64,000 nt of DNA from Bolinopsis microptera (Eukaryota; Ctenophora; Tentaculata; Lobata; Bolinopsidae). The notes beneath the pieces were generated by a model. That model was not told where the DNA came from and did no database searches. It worked only from the letters and a program-made list of their open reading frames with translations. Location: assembly GCF_026151205.1 (NCBI RefSeq), contig NC_087079.1:1266028-1330027 (forward strand), in the 5' to 3' direction. This document shows, in pieces, positions 20,646-31,970 of this stretch. Position 1 is the stretch's first letter. The number at the start of each line of letters is the position of its first letter. Position numbers and translations under genes: made by a program.

Positions 20646-23371
20646 TCACGTGGCAACTCTCTGACCCTCATTAAAGACGTCCTCGTCCTCGTTATCATTA
20701 GGGTCGAACTGGACAGCCTCCATCTCTGCGTCTACAGGCTCCTCTGGTAAACGAGTCATTCCAACCTCCACAAGCAGTGAACTCTGTAGAATACAATGTT
20801 TAACTGGGGGGCGCGGTCGACACTAGGGGGGGGGGGGGCACTGATCAGAACAGGGGGTGTAAAGGGTATAGTAACTGGATACTGTCAGTTCACATAAGGT
20901 TCACATTAACAACTCTCTACTTACATTAAGAGAGACATGGCAGCAGAGTCCAAATACAGTAGAGCTGTACCTCTCCACTGTGCGGTGTAACTGGAGGGAG
21001 ACACATCTTGTAGTTATTAAACAAGGTTAGATATTAACTTTAGTAGTTCATCAGTTGATGATAGATTTATTAAACTTAACATCAAATGATGAAGTAGTTC
21101 GCTGTTTATTAGTATCATGATTGAAATACTGATAGTTGGATAATATCCGGTTAGAAGAGACAAGGACAAATGAAACAGGGAGTTAGGAATGTAGGCAAAT
21201 TTTCGGCGTCAACGCCATCTTATTATTATTACAACGCCATCAACAAATTATTTGTTATATAGTAGTGTTGAAAGTTTTAATACTTAAAACTTACCTGGAA
21301 GGGGGCCGGGGGTCACCAATATATTTATAATATATAAACCAAATCCTTATAATTAGTAATCATGGTCAACATATGTAAATTTATATTTTCAAAATTCAAT
21401 CGCCTAATCCTCCTAGAGATTTCATTGGAACATTTAGTATAGAGTATAGAGTTTAAGGCCTTTAAACAGAGAAAGCCTCACTGGCTCAGCTAATTTACCT
21501 TCAAGAAGGAGCTCTTCCAAGAGAGTACGATCATTCCAATCAATATGTGAACAAGTGTAACAAAGACAATAAAGTAGAATGCGTGTCCAGAGTGTGCGTT
21601 GTCGGGGACGTGATCTGAATTTATAAATATTAATCAAGAAATAAATAATCATTTTAACTAGATTCATTAATAATTCTAAGTAGATTCATTGATAATCATT
21701 CCCATCATCCCATCCTGGCCATGGATTAATCCCAGCATACACTTAGCTTTGCAGAGTGTTTTTTGATATTAGTTTCAGGTTGAGAATTGAGGTCCTTGAA
21801 AATGTCCTCCTACATTTCTACAGAGTGATAAGATGTAACCTGAATATGTTTTACATAACACTGATCGTACCTCCAAATCCAATGGTAGTGAAAGTGGCAA
21901 ATGTGTACCACAAAGAATTCCCAAAGTCAGTTTTATCAGTGAAGCAGTACACAGCGGTAAAGAACATAATCGCAATAAATAGGAGTCCAAATAACACTGC
22001 ATTGAGAATCTGAAACATATTTCATAGTAGAATCTTCGATATTTCATAGATAGATCTACTCTAAGAAAACATTGTAAGTGTCGCTAAGATCCGGGGTATC
22101 TTGGCCGGCCTAAATATGTAAAGTTTTTCAATTAATCTTTTATATTTTGAAACATTGTAAAAGTTGATTGATTTAAAAGTTCTTAACGCTTTCCATTATC
22201 TTACCAGGAAAGCTTTTCTAATGTCACTGGTGCAAGTTTCAATCAGACTTTTAGTGATAGTTAGCCCGTGTCTTGCGTAAAGCATCACCTGTAGTGATAA
22301 TATAGTAAATGGGGGCTGTGGATGGCTGTAATATATATTATATAGTGGATACAGCGAACAAATACTGCTTCAAAAACAATGAGATCTCAGCTTTAAAGTA
22401 ACTCATTACGTGGGGTTTCCCCATAGATTTATCTTTTACCTAATCTGAATTTAATTTCTTGCTCAAGATTGGACACAATTTATCAAAAGTTGAAAATTCT
22501 CAGGAACACTGACCATCATGTAGTAGAGAGGGATGCAAGTCAGAGCGAACAGTATTGCCATTCCCTTGCCAACATGTGTGGTTGGTATTGAGTCGCCATA
22601 CCCTGATATATTACGACATAAAATATAAAGATTAAGCAGGTTGGTTATAGTAAGCCTAGGCCATACAGAAGATCATAGCATGCTGATAATTCAATGAATC
22701 ATTCATGGTGATGTTAAAAAGGGCCCAAGTCAGTATCCAAACATTTGTTTCAGATCAATACGTTATTAAATTTAGGTGTTACCTATAGTAGTGATGGTAG
22801 CAAAGGCGAACATCATAGATTTTGTGTAAGTCCAGGAAAACACTGAAAAGATAATAATTTTACGGTTAAAAGGGGTTAGTTCTTACAACGGGGTTAGTTC
22901 TTACAACGAAAGTATCCCCTCCCCCCTCCCTCCCCCTCATCTAGCCCCACACTTCTCCTCGTACCTTCATCCTCGTCATGAGGGGTTGCATTGTCACGGT
23001 TCTTAAAGAACTCGATTGCCTCCAAACTCTCACAAGCACTTGAGTTGAAACGAGCAGTTAGTTTCTGGATAGCTTTGCTCGAACTTGAAGTCATTTTCTG
23101 CAGCTGAAGAGAGGGGATATAATAACACAATGAATATATTTGTAAATAACTCAATATAAAAGCAGAAGACCTTGTTTACTTATAAAGATCAGTAAATATT
23201 GTAATAGAACTAATAACAACTAACCCGAGCTAAAGAGAGATTATGTCCTTTACTCTCATGCGGTAGCTCTATTGCAGTGAACATGAACGCCCCCAGCATC
23301 ATGTAGAACACAAGTATACTGAAGCTAACCAATAAGGTCACTATCTGACCACTTATTCTACAGCACGCCAT
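20646..23371 (-). CDS. Two-pore-domain (K2P/KCNK) potassium channel
   Basis: Complete, nine exons: 23371-23225, 23103-22965, 22842-22783, 22602-22514, 22288-22205, 22009-21871, 21614-21499, 20990-20925, 20783-20646. All phases agree; 325 residues. K2P channels form dimeric background K+ channels in the plasma membrane. Visible order: M1 (residues about 9-35, ending LGAFMFTAIE, the usual K2P M1 ending); an extracellular cap with an N-S-S sequon and one Cys; pore 1 ending TITTIGYGD (selectivity filter, 119); M2 with PLYYMM; a basic loop; M3; pore 2 ending FTTIGFGD (220); M4 (FYFIVFVTLVHILIGMIVL); and an acidic C-terminal tail rich in Glu/Asp. Both filters are split between G and YGD/FGD by phase 1 introns. 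The subfamily cannot be assigned by eye. Exon 8 (22 residues) is the least constrained. Confidence 0.95.
20824..20838. repeat. G run in channel intron 8
   Basis: Long G homopolymer within GACACTAGG...GCACTGATC. Confidence 0.9.
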
Positions 23372-25430
23372 CTAGTGTTAGTATGTATATATTACTATCT
23401 AAGAATGACAGAATTGATTATGGCTTATATATGGATATATAATGGGATTATCAAGATAATAATATGATACAGGAAAATATTTACAATTTCATCATGGTAT
23501 AGTTGTCATATTATATTAAAGCATTCTTGATTGATCATTGTTTAATATAATACTTATATAATGTATAATATTCTAATATGTACAATCAAGTACTTGTTTC
23601 ATTGACTGCTGACATAGTTATAGAAAGAACATAATGCTTTTGGACACAAAAGGAAACACACAACGTAAGGCTTGAAATCTCATAAAACTACATCATTAGA
23701 GCCTGTAAAAACATTTAACTTTAAGATAAGCACTCTTAATCTCTATCTCTCAATCTAGTAAAATTCTTAATTCATGTATAATCATCATAGTTAATTTTGT
23801 TTCATTTAACTCCGCACGGAAAATTATAGTATAGTATGAAACAAACTAAACACTTAAATATATAGTAAAGCTGATAAGCAGTGACTAGAACTACTTATCA
23901 ATCAAAAATGCACTAATCCGTCTTAAAACTGCTGTGTCCCATTACTGTAAATTGATAACGCTAAGAAATCTCGTTAAAGTAGTGACGATAACACTAAAAT
24001 AATAAGTAAAACAAAATTTTTTAAGTAAAACAAAATTTAAATTTTATTGCCATATTACAATGAATTATAATATCATAATAAACACAGTTAAACTTGAACA
24101 TCCGATAATAAACTCATGAAAATTAGATATGCTCATGAAAATTAGATTATGCTATGTAAAATACGCTTTTTACTATATACTACTCAAAAATTCATCTCAA
24201 TCATAAATTTCTATCAGCACGGTGCTAGTCACTCATTATAATGACGGCGCCGAGCCTAAACTAAAGAATTCAAAATTAAATAAAAATTCTAAAGCAGAAG
24301 TGTGAAAGTTATTCTAAAAATATTTCATTAACTGACTTGTATTCTAAATGTTTAAATTTCATAGATCGATAGTCCATAATGCCTTGTTTCACGGTGTAGC
24401 CCTGCCGCACACGAGTGCGCGGCTTCGTCATTCGTGGCTTTCGCCACAAACCACTTCGTGCAATGACAGGGGGTTACAACGAGATCCAAATAATTTCACG
24501 TTGGCATGGCATAACAAAATTTTTGTTGCGCATGTTCTGAGATCAGGAATGAGACAGTACTGGACTAAAAACGGCTGGCAAAAGCAAAAAGGAACCAGTT
24601 GCCTATAAGAGCTTTACTAGTACCCGAAATACCGCTTCTAAAGCACCGCCCCAAGCCTGATATCAACTGGAGCACAATTGCAAACGTAAAATTGTTTAAG
24701 GATTTTCACAATAAAAAAAAGAAGGAAGCAACTCACGGTATCACTCTCATAAGAGACATGTTTCATCATTTACCGGAGTTGCAACCAAATATACACAATA
24801 AGGTTTGGTACTTTATCCGTACCTCCCCTTTCATAGAAATAATAGCAAAAATATACTAGTAGAGGCTCTTACGGGCAAATAAGGCACTCTTCTGATGGAG
24901 CCCCTAGGCTCCTGGGATGATTGTTTTATGGACTAGTAATTAGTGCCGCATCGATAGCCGATCTCAGATGACACTATGGAGGCTGTATGGCCATGTGCTG
25001 ACGGTTATTTGCTTTTTCCCGCGCACCTTGCTAAATCACAAAGTAAACGCTCGAATTTGATTTCAAAATATTCACACAACTTCTAGATACCTACTTGACA
25101 ATATTACGTAGCCAGATTTACCTCTGTTGCTTATCTCTTGGTGTTATGACCATTCAAAGTTTCAGATTATCACGTGACACATTATGTCACAGTAAATGCG
25201 CGCAAGAAAAACTTTCACACATATTTTTGATTCGGCGCAAGCGCGTTCCGCACAATTACTACAAAAAGACCAGGAATTTTCCGACGAGTTACACTACGTC
25301 ATTTAATAGACATTTATTATTATGTGTGATACGAATGGTAACGAAACTTGTATCATAAGAAACAATGATTTAAAAAACAAGCTGCTATGATAAATGTTGC
25401 TATAAATCAGTAAGAACTACCTCGATGTAA
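23372..25430. other. AT-rich region upstream of the channel gene
   Basis: Contains the presumed promoter of the K2P gene. At 24405-24480 is a dispersed repeat with the hairpin-forming core GCCGCACACGAGTGCGCGGC, related to sequences at 37371-37395 and 37995-38015. ORFs at 24348-24859 match nothing and lie in this repeat-bearing segment. Confidence 0.5.
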
Positions 25431-25437
25431 GCATATT

Positions 25438-25538
25438 AGGGGTCGTTCACATAATACGGAATCACCGAGAGGGGGGGGGGGGGGGTTAAATTAAACGTTG
25501 TTCAGGACGTGATTACGTAATATGTCAACGATCCTGTA
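25438..25538. mobile_element. short MITE with a G-run centre
   Basis: Inverted ends GGTCGTTCACATAATACGGA and, on the other strand at the right, GGATCGTTGACATATTACGT, flanking a run of about 16 G. Relatives appear at 50990-51080, 37295-37320 and 63585-63605 (TAATATGTGAACGATC). Confidence 0.65.
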
Positions 25539-26460
25539 AGAACATTACATTGGCTGTTACATTCCATACATTGAGTTTTACGGGGCTAAATTTGAACTTT
25601 AACAAGTTCTCTGTTTTAGTGTTCTGCTCTGGTGTTAGTTGGCATAACAAATACACCATTCGCAGCTTTAAATGTGACTGATCAGTGACGGGGAAGATGT
25701 AATTGTAAAATAGCATTTAGTCCGCTGCATTTCCCTAACAGTCTAACACCCAATTTGGATCTTATGTCATGGTCAGTGTAATGAATTCCAACGAATCTTT
25801 AGACTAATACCCACCAGGTTCTGAAAATAGCACTTTCAACTGCTTTTAAAATAAGCTATTTCTAATTTTCGATCTGACTGTAACTTCGTCGATTAGGCGA
25901 GGTTTTACAAGATAAAAAACTTTCATATGCCCCGTTTTAAACATCAAACTGTATTTTAATGTAATCAACGCCACAATGTAATAAAAACTATTTGTTTGAT
26001 CAAAACTAAAAATGTCATAGCTGAAATCGATGGATCAGTTTGATAAAAGTTGAAACTAGTATAACGTGCTTCAAACCCCGGGTTGACACTTGGCCGGAAA
26101 TCTCTGTTTGACATCTAGAGTTCTAAAGCTTACACACAAGAATTCTAGCAAACGTAATGTATTAAGAGAATACAACGTTAAAGAATTAAATTACTAAGAA
26201 TACAAAAGTAATTTCCACAATCATTGATATAAACAAGATGGATGTTGACGTCTTATTTCGCTGAAGGTACTTTTGTAGAGTATAGCTGTGAAGTAGGCTT
26301 AATTCTTATATCTTTCCCTAGACCGTCCTCCAATCTGAAGTTATACAATTGTTATGCAATCTGAATTCTGAAGTTGTAGCAATTCGACTCCTAAACACCT
26401 TTCCTTTCTGTCAATATTTGAACAGCAGGATAATTCTGTGATTAATAATAGTATGAAACC

Positions 26461-26525
26461 CTCAGAATTGTAACCACAAGTCTAGATTTATGAAAAGAAT
26501 TTAGACTTGTGGTTACAATTCTGAG
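26461..26525. repeat. 24-bp perfect inverted repeat, 17-bp loop
   Basis: 26461-26484 and 26502-26525 are exact reverse complements (CTCAGAATTGTAACCACAAG...). No tail of T, and not near a gene. Confidence 0.95.
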
Positions 26526-27059
26526 TCTCTATCTGTCCTCTGAAGCATGTCGGTACCACGTGCCCCCACAAATTATGTTTTAGACCCGAGGGCCACCCTT
26601 ATATATTAAGGGCTTTGGAACCGGTTTATTGAATACAATATGATATACAAATAAACTGCAATCGTAAAATTTATGTCGATACTAACTGAAATAATATAAT
26701 CTGTAGTTAAAATAATAATACTGTCACCTAATTAAGATATATGATATAATTTATAAATAATAAAATAAATATCTCTTTTATTTCCACACTAATTCTTACA
26801 TCAAGCTTTAATTCACACACAAAAACTTTAAATTTTATCAGATTACAAATGTCCTAATATATGCGTCTCTTATCTTTAGCTAAGAAGTTAGGGGTGCAGC
26901 CGTTGTACTTCAATTAAAATAATTGATCACGCCGGATCACGATGTTATTTTATCAAAATCAGCTAGCCGTTTAGAATTGATTGCTGAGCTCTGTGCAGGC
27001 TGTACGTGGTACTGTGAAGTGGATGTGTGTCTGAAGTGAGCAGTGACAATCCTTGCGAG

Positions 27060-27840
27060 TGGTTGTTATTATGATGCGCAGAGATCAAGTTGATGGTCAA
27101 GAAAGCTAGAAGCACACTGTCATGGGTGTTTAGTGTCTTCAAACTCGTGATAGGACCGTAATGACTACCCTATATATAAGTCTTTGGTCAGAAGCCTACT
27201 AGAGTACTGTTGTCCGCTGTGGGACCCTGTTAAGGTGACTGAGATCCAGCTTTTGGAGGGGGTCCAGCGAACATTCACCGATCGTATATAATGCGGCCTG
27301 GAAAATATGAACTACTGGGAGAGGCTTTCACATCTAAAGCTAATGTCACTGCAGCGCAGAAGGGAACGGTACACTATTCTGATGATGTGGAAGATCCTTC
27401 ACAATGTTGTCCCCAATTGCAGCAATATAAGGTTCACAAAAACATCCAGACATGGTACCCGAGCAATCATCCCTTCCCTGTCTAGGTCGAGTTCCTCGAG
27501 CAACCAGACACTCTATGACAGCTCATTTGCTGTAAGAGGACCAAAACTGTGGAACAAAGTGCCTGATAATATTAAAGCTGAAGCTACGTTTGAGTCGTTT
27601 AAAGTTAGTTTGTCCAAGTTTATTGCTTTGATACCGGACAACCCTCCGACTTCCGGTTATAGCTGCAGCTGGTCTAATTCCCTGGTAGACTACTTGCCAT
27701 CGAGGTGGTCAGAAATCTGATGACCCTTCCTGCTACGAGGATAAACACAACCAAAGTAACAAAAGTTAGTATGATATGTGATTGTGCGTGTTGTGCTGAT
27801 AAGGCTTTGATTGAGCGATGTTACAGTTTTTGAAAATAAA
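27060..27840 (+). pseudogene. CR1/L2-type LINE, 3' end of ORF2, decayed
   Basis: Thumb and C-terminal part of a LINE reverse transcriptase. After KARSTLSWVFSVFK there is a frameshift, then SLVRSLLEYCCPLWDPVKV and IQLLEGVQRTF, then (27307-27720) YWERLSHLKLMSLQRRRERY and VRGPKLWNKVPDNIKAEATF ending SNSLVDYLPSRWSEI, stop. These are standard C-terminal motifs of CR1/L2/Rex-like elements. Frameshifts near 27150 and 27290 and the missing N-terminal half make it a dead, 5'-truncated copy. An AATAAA at 27835 lies in the likely 3' UTR. Confidence 0.85.
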
Positions 27841-29680
27841 CATATTGCATGTGCACATAAAAACATTTGATAAACATTAGCACACTACAGTAATGTGTAC
27901 CTTTTTTCGCTCTTGTGAGTGGGTGCAGATCATATTTCATTTTTGGAAGTCTCCTAAGTGAGAGTCTCCTACAATCAAATATTAGCATATCGCATTAGGC
28001 ACTGGATGATATCAGAGTTGAAGTATTAAATCAGATTTCAGAGCGTACAGATTACAGGGTGTTCAAAAATATTGCAAGGATGTACTTTTGAATAACTCTT
28101 TTTCCACTAGGATTGCAGACTAGGATCAGCTACTACAAAAGTAAACTGCAGTTAAGACAAATGACTTGATTTTGTGAAAAGTTATTGGTAGTTCTAAGGT
28201 TTAATGGCTAATTTTGAGTTATATTTTTCTCGAAGAAATATGGGCAATTTATTCCTTTGTCCTATAATATGGCACACCAAACCATAACGTTTTCCTTGGA
28301 ATTTACTTTGGAAAAACCTGCATGCGCAGTGAGCTAGTAAATTGACGAAGATTGAAGTTAAAATTGTGAAACAGTACCAAGGATTAATTAGGTAAATCAC
28401 CCAAATTTGCCTCGGTAGCTAGGGCACTGATTGTGGTTACTATGGGGCCATGGCAACGTGTTATCGAGTTACAAGACCTTGATTTTAGAATTAAATCCCA
28501 CCAAACTTGCATAATATCGAAGATCCCCTGTACTTTAAAGTAATGCTTACGACGTTTGTGAAATCATTCTTAATGGTGAATAATGGAATTATCAAATAAA
28601 TGAAATGGAAAATGGTCTCAAAAAGTCGAAAAATGTGACTAAAATTGTTGTAGACTAAAAATTTGCAAAATTTGTGACTTAAATTATGGTAACCAAATTT
28701 ATTGTGAACCAAATTTATTGGCCCTAAGGTAATACGAGCAGAAGGCTCAGTCTGCTCAATAATAAAAAATACTGACAATAAATCATTGCTTCAAAGTTGG
28801 TTGTAATTGTGGAAAGCTTGAAGGTACACAATTAAGAATAACTAATTTTTACTAACCAGGTTACACTGTTACAGGTAAGACTGTCAGTTTGTTGCAGAGG
28901 TACCTGGTACATTAATCAGCCACAGTCATAGTACATGAACTAAAGCATCTGGCTCTGGTGTTCATCGCACTTGTCCACCGACCACTGTAGATTATAGCCC
29001 CGCTTCAAATCATCTCCTAAACAGTTTAAAGCTAAAGCAGTTTAAACGAAGAGTAGCGCAATATATTTTTATCAAGAATAGACCACATTAAAATCAATAA
29101 ATCTTGGGCTGCAACTTCAAATTGCCACCTCAATCAAAATGAGCACTTGATTCCTACGTGGATAAGAACAATATCCTTTGAGGAGCTATAAAATAATGAC
29201 ATTATACATCTTACAATATCATACATTTAAAACACTGCGTGGGGAAGTTAAACATAACTTTCGAGATACAAATCGAAAAGTTCAAACATCCAGACAAGAT
29301 ATATTACTTACTATTAAGTATCTGTGCTCCCAAAAATCTTAACAACCCTCTAACACCAGGCTAGTAGCCAGCTGTTACGGTAATAGCCCAGCCCTCTAAC
29401 ACCCCTCTAATAGCCATAACACCACCAGTAGTTATCAGGTATAATCCACGATTCTGCCTTCACTGATTATCAGCCAGTGTCCACAATTATTTAATAAAGG
29501 ATAACACTACACAGTGTAACTGTATATATATGATATTGATATTATATTTATGATAAATACAATGTATAATTAATACATTGTTTAAATTTAAACATAAAAT
29601 CGAGGGTTTAGCTGACAACTACATTTCCCTGGTATCATAAGCCACAATTATTTTTTTACATCACACCAGTTATCCCCAAT
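27841..29680. other. intergenic, no gene seen
   Basis: AT-rich sequence without recognisable coding blocks. TACAGGGTGTTCAAAAATAT at 28054 resembles a Tc1/mariner-type terminus but no partner was found. Confidence 0.5.
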
Positions 29681-29684
29681 CGAT

Positions 29685-29910
29685 GAAGATCATTTTCCAG
29701 ATGTCTTGAAAAACTACAGACCAGTGTCAAACCTTGGGAAAACTAATTAAAAGAGAAGGCTACAGGAGCAATGAGCATGTAATGATAACCTCAATTGTCC
29801 TGGACAATATGCTTACAAAAGAGATCATATTTCACTTGTTATTAAGATAGTGTTAATCATATCTTCATAGCAGCTGATGAAAATATGAACATATTTCTGT
29901 TCTTCAGATT
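29685..29910 (+). pseudogene. LINE reverse-transcriptase fragment (N-terminal RT motifs)
   Basis: Reads FPDVLKNYRPVSNLG, then after a frame change NCPGQYAYKRDH and LVIKIV, then AADENMNIFLFFRLSQ. These correspond to the NYRPVSN, QxaYRkgHST and D...LDLS blocks of CR1/L2-type RT. Frameshifts and stops throughout; a dead fragment of about 75 codons. Confidence 0.7.
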
Positions 29911-29989
29911 AAGTCAAAACCTTCGTCAACCAACCGAGAAATTGTTTCTTGAGGACAAAGAACTGGATGTTTAAATAGGTACCGCGACA

Positions 29990-30490
29990 ATTGACCCCCC
30001 CCCCCCCCCCCCCCCGACAATTGACCCCCTGACAATTGACTTCCCGACAATTGACCCCCTATGTAGTTACAATGGGGTCAATTGTCTCGAAATCTAGGGT
30101 TTAGTACGACAATTCACCCCCCGACAATTCACCCCCCAACAATTGACCGCCCGACAATTCACCCCCCGACAAGTGACCCCCTGACAATTGACCCCCATGT
30201 AATTACACTGGGATCAATTGATCGGGTCAGGGTCAGGGTCAGGGTCAGGGTCAGGGTCAGGGTCAGGGTCAGGGTCAGGGTCAGGGTCAGGGTCAGGGTC
30301 AGGGTCAGGGTCAGGGGCAGGGTCAGGGTCAGGGTCAGGGTCAGGGTCAGGGTCAGGGTCAGGGTCAGGGTTAGGGTTAATTGTATTATATTATATTGTC
30401 GGGGGGCCAATTGTCGGGGGTCAATTGTCGGGGGGATAATTGTTGGTGGGGGGGGGGGGGGGTCAATTGTCGTGGGTTAATTGTTGCCCA
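29990..30490. repeat. foldback of GACAATTGACCCC repeats around a telomere-like (GGGTCA)n core
   Basis: Left side (29990-30205) has multiple GACAATTGACCCCC/GACAATTCACCCCC units and a C run. The centre (30222-30378) is about 26 copies of GGGTCA, one GGGGCA variant, ending GGGTTAGGGTTA. The right side (30395-30490) has the reverse complement, GGGGGTCAATTGTC, and a G run. The two sides can pair. Confidence 0.9.
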
Positions 30491-30701
30491 CCCGTTTAAA
30501 TACTATCTGCAGCTAATGTAGTACATGATTCTAAAACTAATATAAATAATTCTAAAACTCAAATTAAAGTCTTTTGGTCTAATATAGTACTGCTCAATGG
30601 GATGGTGTGGAAATCGCTCATAAAACATTAGTAATGTTTGTGCCTACTATTAAAAGCCAGGGAGTGTTTTAGACGAGATTTGTAGTGAAATCAACAAGAA
30701 A

Positions 30702-31442
30702 ATGTACGAGGAAACTCAATCTTGCAATTTAATAAACAAGAGATCAGTAACGAAAGAGAAACCATGCGAATGGTTAAAAACTGTCTGTTGTATATTGGAC
30801 CAGTTCAGTATCACCTGGCTATGGAAGGCGATACCTCTTGCAGAAGAAATTGACAAGTTGAAAAGTGAGAAGATTTCAGATCAGAGTATTATCATCGATC
30901 TTCAGAATAAGGCTATTGAAAAAAGCAACAAACAGCTCAAATCAATGCAGAATACCGTGCAAACGGAGATGAAAAGCTACTTTTCAGTCGTTAGAAAAAG
31001 CATCAATGCTGCTTGCGCCCCGAAGAAGATCCACGCTGCAATTAAAAAAGTAGAAAACCAGATTGAGTGAAGCAAGAACGCAATCATTTATGGTCTATCA
31101 GAATCAGAGAACGAGCAACTGCTGAGTAAAGTTGAGGAGGTTCTGAATGAAATTAGTGAGAAGCCTTTAGTCAGGGACTGCTGCTGTATTGGAGCTCCGA
31201 AAGAAAATGTATCCAGACCAGTAAAGTTCACATTGAGCAGTTCTGACCATGCAACACCAGTGATCAGAAACACCAGTACACTACGCTCAAAGGAGGGGAA
31301 CAGCTCAGTTTACATCTGCCCTGATAGGACTGCCACGGAACGAAAAGCTTATAAAAAGCTTGTAGAAGAACTGAGACTAAAACGAACTACAGAGCCTGAC
31401 AAGTTTCATAGTATTAGGAACAATAAGATAGTCAGCTTGTAG
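30702..31442 (+). pseudogene. LINE ORF1 protein, one premature stop
   Basis: 246 codons in a single frame interrupted only by a TGA at 31068. Residues about 40-120 form a charged coiled-coil-like region (EEIDKLKSEKISDQSIIIDL). After the stop come NAIIYGLSESENEQLLSKVE, CCCIGAPKENVSRPVKFTL, SSVYICPDRTATERKAYKKL and HSIRNNKIVSL, the RRM-like core and ending of ORF1 proteins in CR1/L2-related LINEs. ORF1p binds RNA and accompanies retrotransposition. The low number of lesions suggests a fairly recent copy. No intact ORF2 follows; only a C-terminal piece is present at 31650. Confidence 0.75.
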
Positions 31443-31606
31443 AGAGTATAACTAGAGGCGAGACTGGCTAAAATTATTATTCCTACTTATCTAAATTAAA
31501 ACATTATTGTTGATTTTGATCTTGAAGGGACCATAATTTTTGAGGCCATTACTTGCCGATGATGTCAATGTTTATTTCAGGATTACCACTTTTGGAACTC
31601 AATAAA

Positions 31607-31646
31607 TGTATCCTTGTATCCTTGTATCCTTGTATCCTTGTATCCT
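31607..31646. repeat. (ATCCTTGT)n short tandem repeat
   Basis: Four to five copies of an 8-9 bp unit between the ORF1 copy and the ORF2 tail. Confidence 0.9.
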
Positions 31647-31647
31647 A

Positions 31648-31970
31648 TCAGGTCCAGTTACTACAAAATGCCGTAGCCAAAGCTGTTGATAGGCAATATA
31701 AACATTACCATCTTGAGGATGAACTGATTAATCTTTACTGGTTGGATAATGGATATAGAGAAGAGGATTGAATTCAAAATCTTACTGTAAAATCTCACAA
31801 ATCCATACTAGGATTGGCTCCAACTTATCTGCAAGATATGTTCGGATTTATGTTTAGTGTGGGTAGCCTCTCTGTAGTAGCTTCTAAGATGTACAATCAA
31901 TTTGCTAATTCTTTGAAATCGTTAAAGCTCTTCTAAAAACTTTGTCGAAAAACTATTCAAGTCATATTTG
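31648..31970 (+). pseudogene. LINE ORF2 C-terminal fragment
   Basis: QVQLLQNAVAKAVDRQYKHY, INLYWLDNGYRE, a stop, then KSHKSILGLAPTYLQDMF. This matches the RVQNAAARLV...LHWLPV..RI.FK.L...K.L.GLAPSYL block that closes many L2-like reverse transcriptases. It probably belongs to the same insertion as the ORF1 at 30702 with most of ORF2 deleted. Confidence 0.65.

Noticed and set aside
24348..24859. Two 86-codon plus-strand ORFs as a gene
   Set aside because: No recognisable domain; the first overlaps a dispersed palindromic repeat and the second starts in a different frame.
28054..28090. Tc1/mariner-like terminus TACAGGGTGTTCAAAAATAT
   Set aside because: No matching inverted end or TA-flanked partner found within several kb.
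30082..30480. Arg/Val, Gly/Ser and Leu/Thr repeat ORFs
   Set aside because: All six frames of the GGGTCA hexanucleotide array are open; not genes.
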